A stretch of DNA of 64,000 nt. Source: Papiliotrema nemorosa. Taxonomy: Eukaryota > Basidiomycota > Tremellomycetes > Tremellales > Rhynchogastremaceae. The notes under the pieces were generated by a model. The model worked only from the letters and a program-made list of their open reading frames with translations, searched no databases and had not been told where the DNA came from. The DNA lies in assembly GCA_032158125.1 (NCBI GenBank), contig JASKOT010000024.1, positions 186,001 to 250,000 on the forward strand. Reading direction: 5' to 3'. Positions 11,570 to 25,798 of this stretch are shown one piece after another (positions within the stretch are counted from its first letter, which is position 1; the number at the start of each line of letters is the position of its first letter). Position numbers and translations under genes: made by a program.

Positions 11570-13586
11570 TTAGGCGTAAACAACCTCGACGCCGTTGAAG
11601 ACCTCGACGTGAACGTTGGGACCTCGGTCTTCTTCGTCGACGTGACGGTCCCAGTCGGTGGCAAGTTTGAGATCGGGTTTGATCATCCTGACGACATTGG
11701 CTTCCCATTTTCGAGCAAAGCCTGCTCGAGGTAATAGCATAGAGTCGCTTGTAGGCGTGTCGAGCGAAGATCGGTCGTCATCCCATTCTTCGCTCTCTGC
11801 CAGACTTTCATCCGAAAGGGAAGATACCAATGAGGGCACTTCTTCCTCGGCATCTCTATGCGGAAGAGGGGGTCGATGAGCTTGACCATGGTGGACGAGG
11901 ATGATCTTGTCGATGGTCTCTTCAGTGCTGTCCTCGAGAGAAAGATCAGGAAGGTTGGGAAGGTTGATCATGCTAATGGATCGTCGTCGAGGGGGAGAAG
12001 CACATCCCTCGTCATCGGATTCATCCGAGATTGCCGAAGCCTCGACGACAGGTGAGAGAGGCATCATGACTGGGTGGATCGCCTCCTCGTTGGAGGCCTC
12101 GTAGCGCTCCTGGTCGTCGACAGTCCAGCTTCGCCAAAGTCCACTTCGCTTGACTGGCAAAGCATTGGCATTGACTTGAGCTGAGATCTGACCATTGGAG
12201 AATGCTCGTCGAAGCGATCGATCACCTTGTCGTCCGCGTTCCAATGACTCGAGCCATCTCCTCTTGCCCTCTTCACGCTCGTATCGACCTTGCAGCTTCT
12301 TCAATGCACTCAATCGGCTCGCAAGCTTGGAGAGACGAGCGAGTTGATTCGAGTAGCCGTTTCGGTGAGTGAAAGGGATCGAGTGTGCTGGTGGGATGGA
12401 GAGCAAGAAGGATTGAGGGTTGAGGGGTACTCGCGATCGTTGGTGGGTGGAGCACGATGACGGGGAGAAGACCGATGTGGCAGGAGTGACTGGGGACATT
12501 TCAACATCCGAGTCTTCCGAATCCGAGGCGGACGAGGTGGTGGAAGCGGATCGACTTCGCTTCATTGGAGTGAACGAGGTGACGTCGACACCGCAAGTCG
12601 AGAGGAGGTCGTTGATGTCCGTTCGTAATGTCTCGAAATCAGCCATTCTTTTCGATGTCTCGGTAGCGATCAACCATGGAAGATATGCCGAAGGTAGAGC
12701 ATCCTTGAGGACAGGCAGTACATGTTGTCGGTAAGTGTCGACCAACAATGACCTAGCTTGTCGTCGGTGTACCCGTGCAGGTGGTTGCGGAGCTTGTTGT
12801 GGCAAGGATGATTGGGCGTGTGGAGAGTGCGACGAACTTGTGGGCAGCAAGGGTGACAAGATGGAGAAGAGCAAGGATGAGGGCGACCTCCTCGATGTGG
12901 GGCTGGTGGATGGCGAGGTGGAAGAAGAAGCTGAGGCAACCGAGCACTGGGATGATGTGCTGGATCGAGGTGAAGCTTCTGATGACAGTCGTTGTTGCGG
13001 TTGTGGTGGTGGTGGGGCGAATGAGAGTTGTACTTGGTGAATGACCCGTCGTAATGATTGAGTACACTCTGACGAGAGTGGGAAGACTATATCGCTACCA
13101 TCGATCAAATGAATGGTGACATTGTTGGCCGGTAGCGAAAAGGTCACATCGTCAATAATCTGATAGTATCGTCAGCATTGTTGTCATTGAAGAGGGAGCC
13201 ATGTATGTATCCCATCCATTCATGGTGAGGAGCACGACGAAGGGGGCGAAGGGCAGAGGAGGGGGAGTCGACGTTCGGCATGATCGGGAAAGTATAATAG
13301 GTAGGGAGGGGGGATGGCGAAAGAGTACGTACGCCACAGATCCATGAGGATTTCTCGCCCAGCAACACGTTGGAGCATTCCAAGTCCTCTTGCACGCAGA
13401 CGGATCGATGGGCGAGCAGATTTGCAGGGAGGGGCAGTCCACGAGAGCTACATGTCAGCAAATGATCGGTAGACTGGCTTCTCTCGTCACTTACGTGTAA
13501 GGGTGTGTGGGAAGCGGTAAAGTGAAGAGAATCGTAGGGGGAGAGGGCTGAGAAGGGGTTGGGATAGGTAGCAACCGTAAAAGCAT
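11570..13586 (-). CDS. Unrecognised Ser-rich protein, about 590 residues
   Basis: I do not recognise this family. Three exons fit best. The first starts at the ATG at 13586 (MLLRLLPIPTPSQPSPP) and ends at GTAAGT near 13496; the second (LPLPANLLAHRSVCVQEDLE ... GEKSSWICG) ends at GTACGT near 13330; the third runs from IIDDVTFSLPANNVTIHLID to the stop. The N-terminal part resembles a small beta-rich module. Next come a disordered Ser/Pro/Gln tract, a helical block (DTYRQHVLPVLKDALPSAYL ... TETSKRMADFETLRTDIND), another Ser/Asp tract, a basic helix (RLSALKKLQGRYEREEGKRR) and a conserved-looking end (WEANVVRMIKPDLKLATDWD). The alternative ATG at 13599 reads out of frame with exon 2. Cytosolic or nuclear location is likely, as no membrane segment or signal peptide is seen. 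Confidence 0.6.
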
Positions 13587-16500
13587 CGTTTATGGACAAG
13601 ATTGAAGGGGGAAAGGAATGCCAAGAGGCGAAGAGATATCACAATGGTCGTGAGAAGAAAAAGGTGACGATTGAAGAACGGGGTACCGGCGGTGATCTCG
13701 ACCTCTGTGATGCGATGGGAAATCGAGGGCGCAGAGTCGCTTTTTTCGGTTCTCGGAATACGATCGTGATGAGACCTTCCTTTGATGATCAATTGAAACG
13801 ATAAAGGGGTGTTGTGTGTGTAGAATCTGTTTGATCGACTTGGTCGAGATCGCAATGGGTGATAATCAAGGGGCGGGGGTACAGAGAGAGTGTGGGAGGA
13901 CTATTATAATATGTATCTATATACCGTGTCAAGGAATGATCGTTGTCCTCGTGTTCGATGTTCCCGTGTAGGGAGTATGTAGGGGGTCTAATGGGACTTC
14001 GGGTGTGCGATACTTGAGGATGATGCGTTGCGGGAAGGGAGGATCGACGTCGCAGGGGTAGTGGCAGTCGGTACACAGGCGGGGGTCTTTGGTTTTAGAA
14101 TCGTCGCGAGGATTTTTAGTATGCTAATCGTTGTCTCGGTGAACGAATGTGGGTAGTCGACAGGTGTAGCTCGAGGTATGCAGTAGACTGCTTGGTCGAG
14201 GTGGGAAGAGGGAGTACGGGCTGAGACACTGGAGCGGGAAGCAGGGAGAGTGAACGGGACTCTTGGGTCGTCTCGGGAACAGGGATATTCTTTCCCGAAT
14301 TGGAGCTAGGCCGTCTCTGTCGATCCCCTTGTCGAATGTTGCACTGGCCGATGCAACGATGTTATATGTATGGAGCAAACAGCAACACGAGTGATCAAGT
14401 CGTGAAGAGAGTCGAAGAAGTGGGATGCTATGGACCAAGACGTCGGATCCCTCGTGGGAAGATGATATGTCTTTTCCCACTAGCTATCGTGCAACTGGGC
14501 CTACTCGGTGCGATCCCATAACTTACAAGAAAAGCTACAGCTCATTAGAGTTTTACGAGAGGTTTCTGGATGATAGCATCATCTTCGGGTGACCCAAAAC
14601 AGCAGTAATAGGATTACCGCCAGAGGGAGATACCGTCTCACGAAACAACCCTGAAATTTAAAGCTTTCTCTCTTCGTACCCCCCTATTGTCACTCTTTCG
14701 CTGCATAATTGCGAGACAACATGGCGAGAGGTTTTGGGTAGCCTTTTGGGCGGTGGTGGTGGGCGAGCGCCGATGCCACTCGACAAGGGTTCAGCTTACG
14801 ATACATCGAATGCATACTGGAATTCCTCCGAGTCTGGAGGCGTTCACTCATCATGAGCCGAGTAGTCAACTACAGACTCAAAGGGCGAGTCGTCTTCGGT
14901 ATCGTCTCCGACAACGTGTGTATAGCCAAGATAAACCCTGAATGGGTCGCGAACAGGAGATAGCTCTTTGGTCAGACTCCCACCTCTCCTCTCGCCCCAT
15001 CGTACCGGTCCTCCTCTAGCTTATCCCCTTCAGCTCTTAGATTCGCAGTACCAATAGTCAGGTTCCTAGATAAACAGGGTTGAAATGCATTCCAGCGCAC
15101 TACTCGGATGGATCTGCGCCCATCAAGTGGCTGTACCTAGCACAAGGCTAAAGACAAAACCGCGTCTCGTGCCTCGCCGTACGATCCGGACAGCGTATCT
15201 TGCCGTACGCATTTTTCAGATGCCGCTGATCTTGGACAGGTGAGCATCTGAAGGGTCCGGATGCAGTTGATCAGCGGTAGAAAAGGCCTTAACCTACACC
15301 AGACACCATCAGCCCGTCACCACCTCCACCGCCAACGTTGCCCAAACGTCCATCGCCACGTTGTGGCCGCGAGTCAGCCAGTTTAAGGGTCTAAACCAGC
15401 CCAAACCACTGGAATGGGTCGACAATTGTCCATGAATCTCGGGTCTACCTCGTCAGAGCTACACAATGCCGTCAAACTATCGTACGGTGTTACTCCGCGC
15501 AAGAGTTGCCGTCACGCCAAACGCCCAAAGCCACGGGATGCATTTTGAGGGTCCCAAACGAAGATACGAGAACGAGGATATCTTTTGCGAACGATGGGCA
15601 AGGGAAACAAGCGATCTGCAGCGTGACGCGTCCAAAAACACATTTTTTTGTTTTTTTCTAGACCGGATTCGGCACAAACTTTAAATTGGATGACGTCTAT
15701 TTTACCTTCACCCGATCCGGACTCGTGCGTACACCCTATGCATAGGTGATTCCGACATGCGACTGAACCGAACAGGATACAACGGATAGCAAAGCATCCA
15801 TCAGTCCACCTTGACCAACTCATCACACGGGAAAGAGAGGATCAGAAGTGAAAATCACTCGAGAGAGGCAACATGACTGCTGTAGCATCGATCATACCCG
15901 TCTCCCGCTAGCACCCGTCCTTCCCGCGAGGTCATTTCAGACTGTGCACGTAGTCCGAGTGTAACGGGATTGCGGCCAAGTGAACAAAAGCGTTATGCGA
16001 TAATGACCCTCTAGGCGAGATCTGAGAATCGGCAGTTGATTTTAAGCATCTCTTCCCTTATAACAGTCCTCCAGACCGAGCACTCTCATGACGCATCGAC
16101 TCTCGCTGTAGCTCACCGTCGAGTCCTCGATCTGTGCTACATATGCAGACGTAGACGAGTGGGTTGGGTATGGGTCGCCGCACAAATTCATTCGTCATGA
16201 CTTCCAAGCCCAGACGCCGATGCTGACACCGTGGGAACACTTCTCACTCCATCTGCACACTACTCTATCTCTCGAATAACGACATGTGTCACGCCGAAGA
16301 GAAAAGAGAAAAGATAGACGCACTTCGGCTCATCCAGTCGTTTTCACGTTTTTCACGTTAGTCACCCTGTCGCCTTTTTTTTCGTCGAGTGGCGTTTCCC
16401 GGGCGGTCTCGCTTCGTCACTACTCCTTGCGACCTGCCTGCCATGCCGCACAGGGGTACGGAACATGGAACATGGCACTGTGGAAGATGACACGAGATGA

Positions 16501-17663
16501 GCACGCGAACGAGAGAGTCGTACCAGATCTCACATGAGTGTCCGCGTAAAACGGCGAAATTTAACCCCGAAATGCCCTTTCCGATCTACGTCTTGAATCT
16601 GCATTAGCAGCATCTCTCTTAGATCAGGAGGCTGGACAGGCTGTTCTGATAAGCCTCTCGCCGGTGTCTCAACAACAGAGAGTGCCACATCATGCATCGT
16701 TTGGTGTAGGTTTGTCAGACGAACCGAGTTGTTGACACCCACCAAAGCTACACAAACACAAGACATGTTCAGCCCTCAACCGCAGTCGGAGTCGTAGCCA
16801 AGAAAGAACAAACACCACACAACCTTGTGCAATCAGCGGGAACCGAAAGTGCGTTTGGCTATATGGAAAAAGCTGTGAGGTTAGCAACCGAAAACTCTCC
16901 CCATCACATCCAATTTCTCAAGTATGGCGCGTCTGGAACCGAGGTCTGCCATTATTTCTGCGCAAAATCCATTCTACGAACAGACGCGACTGCTATCTCG
17001 CTACGAGACTGCAAAAAACAAACAGCCAAACCCGCAGGGTGCCTGTGCCTGTGAGAGATAAGCTCGTCGCAGCCGCACATCACATCAAGCCACTTTTTGC
17101 CGCTGTTGACCGAGGAGACTCGTGTCTGCGTGCCTGTCACCTTGTCTGCCCTGCTGCCTGTGCCTTGTAACTGAGCGATCTTCAAGATGGTCACACCCAA
17201 AACTTATTAGCTGAACGTTATGTACATATTTGTGGCATATACAGAATGGCTAGTCGGGCTGCTTTACATGGCTGGAACGTGGCTCTTCTGTACCTCTGCG
17301 CTAACAGATCCACAGATCGAGGTCTTTCAAATAGTAAAGAACCCTGCATAACGTGGATTCTGCGTGGGTCGACTTATCGCGCTCGGGCTATCGGGCTCGT
17401 TGTGGATCTAAATGAAGAAATACAGCGCGCCCAGTGCGATATGGCCTAGTTCACCCTCGTTCAGCTGTCACAGCACTACTGCTAGCGTCTCCTACGTGGG
17501 AATCTTTCGCATTGCACGTTCGAGACTCGACGGAATGTGCTAAGAACGTTCCATAGCTGATAAGGCATCCGAGAAAAGGGGGTATGGATTGCGTGCATGG
17601 TATGGCGTGCTGTGTTACTAAAATATAGATACAGTAAATTAATCGAGGTCGAACCCTTCTTCT
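13587..17663. other. 4.1 kb gene-poor region
   Basis: This is the longest stretch without a convincing gene. It lies upstream of the Ser-rich gene (start 13586) and downstream of the carrier gene (stop 17664). The open frames are short, in all six frames, and resemble no family. Codon-like patterns and splice-site strings are absent. There are short homopolymer runs (T8 near 16375, T7 near 15645) and patches where GT-rich sequence gives way to CT-rich sequence, but no tRNA-like arms and no clear repeat. It may be a long promoter, hold a non-coding RNA, or be a decayed region. Confidence 0.4.
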
Positions 17664-19267
17664 TCATGATAAGCTCCCGACGATACCCTCGAATGTCAGA
17701 AAGATGACCATGTTGACGGGTACCGCACTAGACCCGTTAGTAGAATGATCTAGACAGAACCGCTTATCGCGGTGGCCAGATTGGCTTATCGCCGGCGATA
17801 AGGTCATCACCTCGTGACCTCGACGTCGTTTATACCATGTTATCATCGCAATCGCCCTATTCCAGGTGCGAATAGCGCGAGAGCAGGATAATGGGCGTCG
17901 AGGTCACGAGTTACAAGCCTTATCGCAAGTCATGACTCACCGTATCAATGTCGGCCCCAATCCAGCAAACATGACTCTCCATCCTTCCGTCCGTATCGCT
18001 TCTCTCCCTACTTTCCACATGGAGATGCGATTGGCCGAGGAGGATCCGTTGGCAGCTTGTATCCGCGTTTTGAGCACATCCACGGGAAACGTCACCTTCA
18101 TTGTTAGCCCAGCATCCATAAATCATGGTCAAGGACTCGGTGATGGCCACTCACCAGCCAAGCCGCAACGCCCGCAACTCCACCGGCAAACATCAGTTCT
18201 GGCCACGTGAGCCTTTGAAGATCTTCCTCTGCTTCATCGATCAAGTTTCCGTGGTATCCTTGCTTGTAAGAGGAGAGGGGCGGTGGCGGAGGAGGAGGTT
18301 TCAATGACTTGAAGCCTCGACATATCGCCTCGTATCTGACCATGAGCGTCCTTTCGTCCGCACACGTATCTGCCATCTCGAGCTCGCCAGTCCTAGACTC
18401 AAAGCCGTAATCATGTATAAATCGGATACTCACGTGAAGAAATATGGACCGTAGGCAACATCTCTCATGACTGTCGCGCCGAATCCACGGTACATCCCCC
18501 TCAATCCGTCTTTCCTCACTATATGCCGAATAACATCGAATGTCGACGGATTCAAATGAGAAGGAGCGGACTGTTGTCTGATCTTGATGAGCTCAGTGGG
18601 GGAAGATATGAATCTGATCTTCAGCTGGTTCGTGCGACACCATGATCACTCACGCTCCTAGGACACCGCTCCCTGCGCCCGCGAGGAGAATCTGATGCAA
18701 AGGCGCCTCGGTATTGGAAGAGGGATTGTGTTGCAATTTCATGAAGAAGGAATAAGAGGAGAAGATGACCCCGTTGATCTGTCTTTCAGCGCTCCTGACC
18801 ATCTGTAGGGAGTATCAGCCTACAAATGCGATTCCTGCCTGAACATCAGCTTAGCCTCTCGACGATCATCCCCAAGCGGATGGGCTTTGCGTTCAAACGT
18901 ACCATGGGAGATACTACGCCTCTAAATAAGCCCGCCGCCTGCTGTCAGTTCTGCGTGTCCATAGTGGGGACAAAACCTTACCCCCTCATCTCGCATGATG
19001 GAGGCCAGAGCACCATATGTCGATGCGTAACGCGTAGCATATTGAGGCGTTTGGTATCGCACTTTAACGACATCAATAGGTTGTCCAACCACCAGTCCTA
19101 CTGCTCCTACATATTAGCACATGCTCACAACTCCTATCGATGGGGTCGCCTGACCTGCTATGACCCCTGCTGAAAAGTCGACAATGGGTGGAGGGGGCAA
19201 TTTGCTCGCTGTTGAATCAGCTTTGCTCGGTGAACAACCCACATGAAGCTTCAGCATTGTTGTCCAT
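17664..19267 (-). CDS. Mitochondrial carrier family protein (SLC25 type)
   Basis: Transporter of the inner mitochondrial membrane with three repeated modules. The carrier signature appears once per repeat: GQPIDVVKVRYQ, SSPTELIKIRQQ and TFPVDVLKTRIQ, the second degenerate. Other family marks are AAGLFRGVVSPMAGIAF, KDGLRGMYRGFGATVMRDV, AYGPYFFTYEAICRG, MFAGLGPTLIRAVPVNMVIF and LTFEGIVG. It resembles the Ymc1/Crc1/ornithine-carrier branch, but the substrate cannot be told. Two starts are possible: ATG at 19267 with a 34 nt intron, giving MDNNAEASSSKLPPPP, or ATG at 19257 read straight through. I prefer the first because it gives a normal carrier N-terminus. A Pro-rich loop (KPPPPPPPLSSYKQG) sits between repeats 2 and 3. 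The last intron is unusual; see the inverted repeat entry. Confidence 0.85.
17728..17940 (-). repeat. 213 nt intron of the carrier gene carrying an inverted repeat and a GATA palindrome
   Basis: This intron is four to five times the usual length here. Two arms at about 17795-17828 and 17895-17926 are inverted copies: one reads GCGATAAGG...CTCGTGACCTCGACG, the other is its reverse complement with a few changes. Inside lies a perfect 18 bp palindrome at 17785-17802 (CTTATCGCCGGCGATAAG), and a further CTTATCGC is at 17763. The RNA could fold into a hairpin of about 30 bp. Two acceptors, ending at 17857 and 17728, are both in frame (129 nt apart). Confidence 0.6.
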
Positions 19268-19838
19268 TGGATGAGGCAATCGCCGTGCTCGTCCAATATC
19301 GAATGATGACTGAGCAGAAGTCGAGATCAAGCGAGCGTCGTCTATATCAGGTCGTTTACTCCATCTATCCTTTGTCGAGCGATCCAATACGATGTAAGCT
19401 TCTATAACCAGGTGAGCGACGGAGACCGGCCACAAAGGATGGAGGTTAAGCTGATGTCGTCGGTGTAAAGGCGTAAAGACTGTTGTTCGCTATGCAGATG
19501 ATCGTTGTCGCTATCTATCGACCCCTCGACGTCGACCGTGTGGTCGCGCGCTACAGCGAATGAAATGTGTGGAAACGGCCGGAGCATCTAAGCGCTCATA
19601 ACGCGCATTTTGGGCATTTCGGATCCGAGAAACATACTCACGTGATGATTCCCGGGTCCATGTCACGACTGTGTACGAGTAGCTCATGTCCATTCGGTGT
19701 AGACTGACAACTCGCACGCATCGTTCAAGAGACAGTAATTCCGCTCAAGACATCCCAGACGAAGTTCGCATCCCATAAAGCCTGAGAACCACCACCAAAA
19801 ACCAGACAGAACGGAGCTCAGCGTGGGCAGCAATCCGG
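19268..19838. promoter_or_regulatory. Divergent region between the carrier gene and VPS28
   Basis: 571 bp separate two start codons pointing apart. It should hold both promoters and leaders. I see no further gene in it and no named site. Confidence 0.4.
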
Positions 19839-20732
19839 ATGACCACGATGAACCTGGACGAGGAAGTCCGCCTGTATACCACATCTGCCGAGCGGGAGAA
19901 GACGGAGAACCTAGCGACATTATATTCTATAATTGTCTCACTGGAATACCTCGAAAGGGCATATGTGCGCGATAGCGTCTCAGGTAAAGAGTGAGGCCCA
20001 CCCAATTCAATTTTAGGTGGGGGTGTTGACGATAGATACGCTCCGGCATGCATCAAGCTTCTAGCTCAATACAAGAGCTTGATGAAGCTCGTGGGAGATG
20101 ATATAGGCGGTGTGGAGACATTCATGAAGCGTTTCAAGGTGGGCCCATTGAATGACAATCTCATGGTCTTGTCTGATTCTGTCAGATGGACCATCCGGCC
20201 GCGTTGCATCGTCTGACAGTGGGCGTACCTGCAACAGTAGAACATTCGTCAGAAGCTACCGAAGGTGGATCAGAGACTGGAAAATGGGTCGCAGAGACCA
20301 CCCAAGTGAGCCTTACCACATCTGGCGCAGGGAAGTACTGATGGATAGTCCTTTATCACCTTTATGGATGCGCTCAAACTCAACCTGAGGGCAAAAGATC
20401 AATTACATCCATTCTTGACGGAACTTATGACTGGGTATTCGAGATTTAAAGGGAGTCAAGAATGGGAAGGAAGGGCTAAAATCTTGCATTGGTATGTTGC
20501 ATTTCCTTAATAAGCACTTGCAGCGGATGAGACGGGCATGGGCTGATCATAAGGCTGATAGAGTTGAACGCCATGAAAGCAAGCGATGAGATATCAGAGG
20601 AGCAATCTAGACAGGTGGGTTGTCTGTGTGAGAACATCACACAACGCGCTGATACATATGTAGATGCTATTCGACATCGAGCACGCTTATAACGAATTCT
20701 TCCGCTCATTATCTGGTAGACCTGGTCAATGA
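19839..20732 (+). CDS. VPS28: ESCRT-I subunit Vps28
   Basis: Vps28 is a core subunit of ESCRT-I, which sorts ubiquitinated membrane proteins into multivesicular bodies; its C-terminal four-helix domain contacts ESCRT-II. The start at 19839 gives MTTMNLDEEVRLYTTSAERE, a classic Vps28 opening, then NLATLYSIIVSLEYLERAYV. After a 33 nt intron comes DDRYAPACIKLLAQYKSLMK, then ETFMKRFK with MDHPAALHRL, an acidic linker, and the C-terminal domain FITFMDALKLNLRAKDQLHP ... WLIELNAMKASDEISEEQSR ... LFDIEHAYNEFFRSL. Five introns; about 225 residues, the usual length. Identification is firm. Confidence 0.95.
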
Positions 20733-22605
20733 CGAGACGATCTGCGGCCACGTCTACATTTCCCATCATACGACTCTTGACGAATTTCAATGCATTGCAT
20801 GTTGTATCGCCAGGTCTAGGCGGAACGCTCGAGGTTATGGTGATGGTCCGAACAGGATCTCTGGGCCTTCGCCCTCCCCTATTTGTATCTCGCTCCTCGA
20901 GCGCTCCAGATTGCCCACAAGTGCCCTGGCCACGTCTCGACCAAGTTTGTCAAGACTCGACACGCTATCTGACTTGGCCATACCCACGCTCACCCTACTT
21001 ATCCACCTGCCTATCCCTCGCTCGTCCTCACCAGCTCTCCCGATAACTTATACCACCTTCATGGCTGAACGACATGACCATCCACTCACCCTCTGCCCCG
21101 GTGTGAAGGCGCGAGCGCATGACTCTATCTGAAGATCTTCGCCGGTATGAAGACAGCAGAGGTGGGGACGGTCCAAGAATCAGTCGGGCGGTATAAATGA
21201 CCGATCTCTGAGCTTATAGTGAGGGGGAATGGGCAATATCGATGGAAGAGAGGGTATCAAAGCGTCCCTCGATTGACAGAAAAGACGGGATAAGGGGAAA
21301 GGCTGATCAAAAGGTGCAGGTAGGGTAGATGAGTGATAGATGAGGTTCACCAAAGAAGAGAATACGTACGGAACCCATCATACCCTCTTGCTAGAATCCT
21401 GCTTCTAGCACCATCCAGTAGTCATCCGGGACCACGTCCACGATCACCTCCGACGTACATGTTATCCACTAAGCGGCCTCTCCCCGGATCACATAATACA
21501 TCCTGTTCCCGAAAGACGATATCCCACCTCCACCTTGACGCCCCATCTCGCACTTGTCGTGAGACCCTCTCGGCCCAAAGTCAAGTATGGCGCAACAACC
21601 GCAGCGCCGTCCTTGTCGGAATCTCGCGATTCGTAACTTTATCATTTCACTCTTCGACGGATAAAGTCGAGGGATAAGACCGGTGCGGATTACGCTCATG
21701 AGCTTACACCGTAGATACTGCCCCGGTAGGGCGAGATCTCTTCTCGCTTGTCAAAGTACATTTGACCGGTGGTAAGCCGGTCAAAGGAGAAAGGGGAAGA
21801 CGAGGATTGTTCAAGAACTATCGTCAGCCATCTGAACGAGGGTCCGAGCGGTATTGAGTGCAATGAGCGGAACATCTGGACTAGAGATGTGAAGGGTCGG
21901 CTCTCACCTTAGGGTTAGAAGTCCCGCGGGACGTAAAAGACGATCAGGCCATACTTGGACCTCTTCACGGGCGTCTTGGAGGCTGACAATTGGATTGTAC
22001 GAGATTAGGCAGGTGGAGGGTTGATTTGGGGTCGTCTAGACAGTCCAAAATGGGAGCAAGGCTGAGCAGGCCAGAGGACAGGGAGAGGACCGCAGGGAAG
22101 ACATATCGGTCCAGAGATGGGTGGTAGAGGTCCACGCTCGATGATCAATGAGGACTGGAGGAGATGATGGGTGAAGGTTGAATGTCGAGCAGGGTTTCAA
22201 CTTTTCTAGACGCGTCCAGACGGGTGACTGGACTGAACATCCTCACCCACTGCCGTCCTTTTACAACCATGTGTGTTTGGCTCAAACTGCAAAGAGACGC
22301 ATACCTAGGAGAGAGGCATCGTCCTGGATCCATCTGACCTCTATGCATAGCGTGATGTCTTGCTTTTGTCAAGTTGACAAAGGCTGCCGTTCTGGATCGC
22401 TCGCTCACGTGACCCTTTGGTCGGTGATTTGTTGGACAAACACGCGACTGACCTACTTTATGTCCATTTCAACCCGTATCCATCCATCTCGACTTACAGC
22501 AGACACCTATCCCTTGAGAGCTCCTTGATCGGCAATACTTCTTGGGCCAGACGGGTACACAGGTATCTTGCCGCATGCCGCGTCCATAAACATTCTCGAC
22601 CGACC
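20733..22605. other. 1.9 kb intergenic region upstream of CDC7
   Basis: No frame here looks protein-coding. It spans the VPS28 3' end and the CDC7 promoter and leader. It contains a perfect 9 bp inverted repeat with a 7 nt loop at 21761-21785 (TTTGACCGG...CCGGTCAAA) and a single telomere-like TTAGGGTTAG near 21908. The stretch 21720-22130 is locally G-rich and could hold a structured RNA, but I match it to no known RNA. Confidence 0.35.
21761..21785. repeat. Perfect short inverted repeat in intergenic DNA
   Basis: TTTGACCGG and CCGGTCAAA form a perfect 9 bp stem around a 7 nt loop (TGGTAAG). It could be a dyad protein-binding site or a small RNA hairpin. No T-run follows directly, so it does not look like a simple terminator. 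Confidence 0.4.
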
Positions 22606-25567
<2,962 letters not shown>

Positions 25568-25798
25568 GCAAGGTGTATGGACGGTCTGGCTGCGACTGTC
25601 AGAGTGTGGGGTGACTGATGACGCGAAAACGATTGTTTTGTAGATTATAATGACTTGTCAATATCATAATGAAGTGCATGATTCACGTAGAGATCCTTTG
25701 CAAAACGTGCGACAATAAAGGCATTATCGTGAGTCGTAATATTATGTGAGACCTTGATCTCTCCTTGATTAATGATGGGAGCGTGAGACGATTGGGTA

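Noticed and set aside
13487..13599. ATG at 13599 as the start of the Ser-rich gene
   Set aside because: After the GTAAGT donor near 13496 this frame does not match exon 2; the ATG at 13586 does, and continues into IIDDVTFS.
15466..15684. 72-residue open frame in the gene-poor region
   Set aside because: No family resemblance, no splice partners, and an overlapping frame of similar length on the other strand.
21905..21920. Telomere-like TTAGGGTTAG
   Set aside because: A single, non-tandem copy within ordinary sequence; expected by chance.
22417..22605. Upstream in-frame extension of CDC7
   Set aside because: The added residues look random and the ATG at 22606 has a good context (gaccATGtc) right before the Ser/Pro-rich start.
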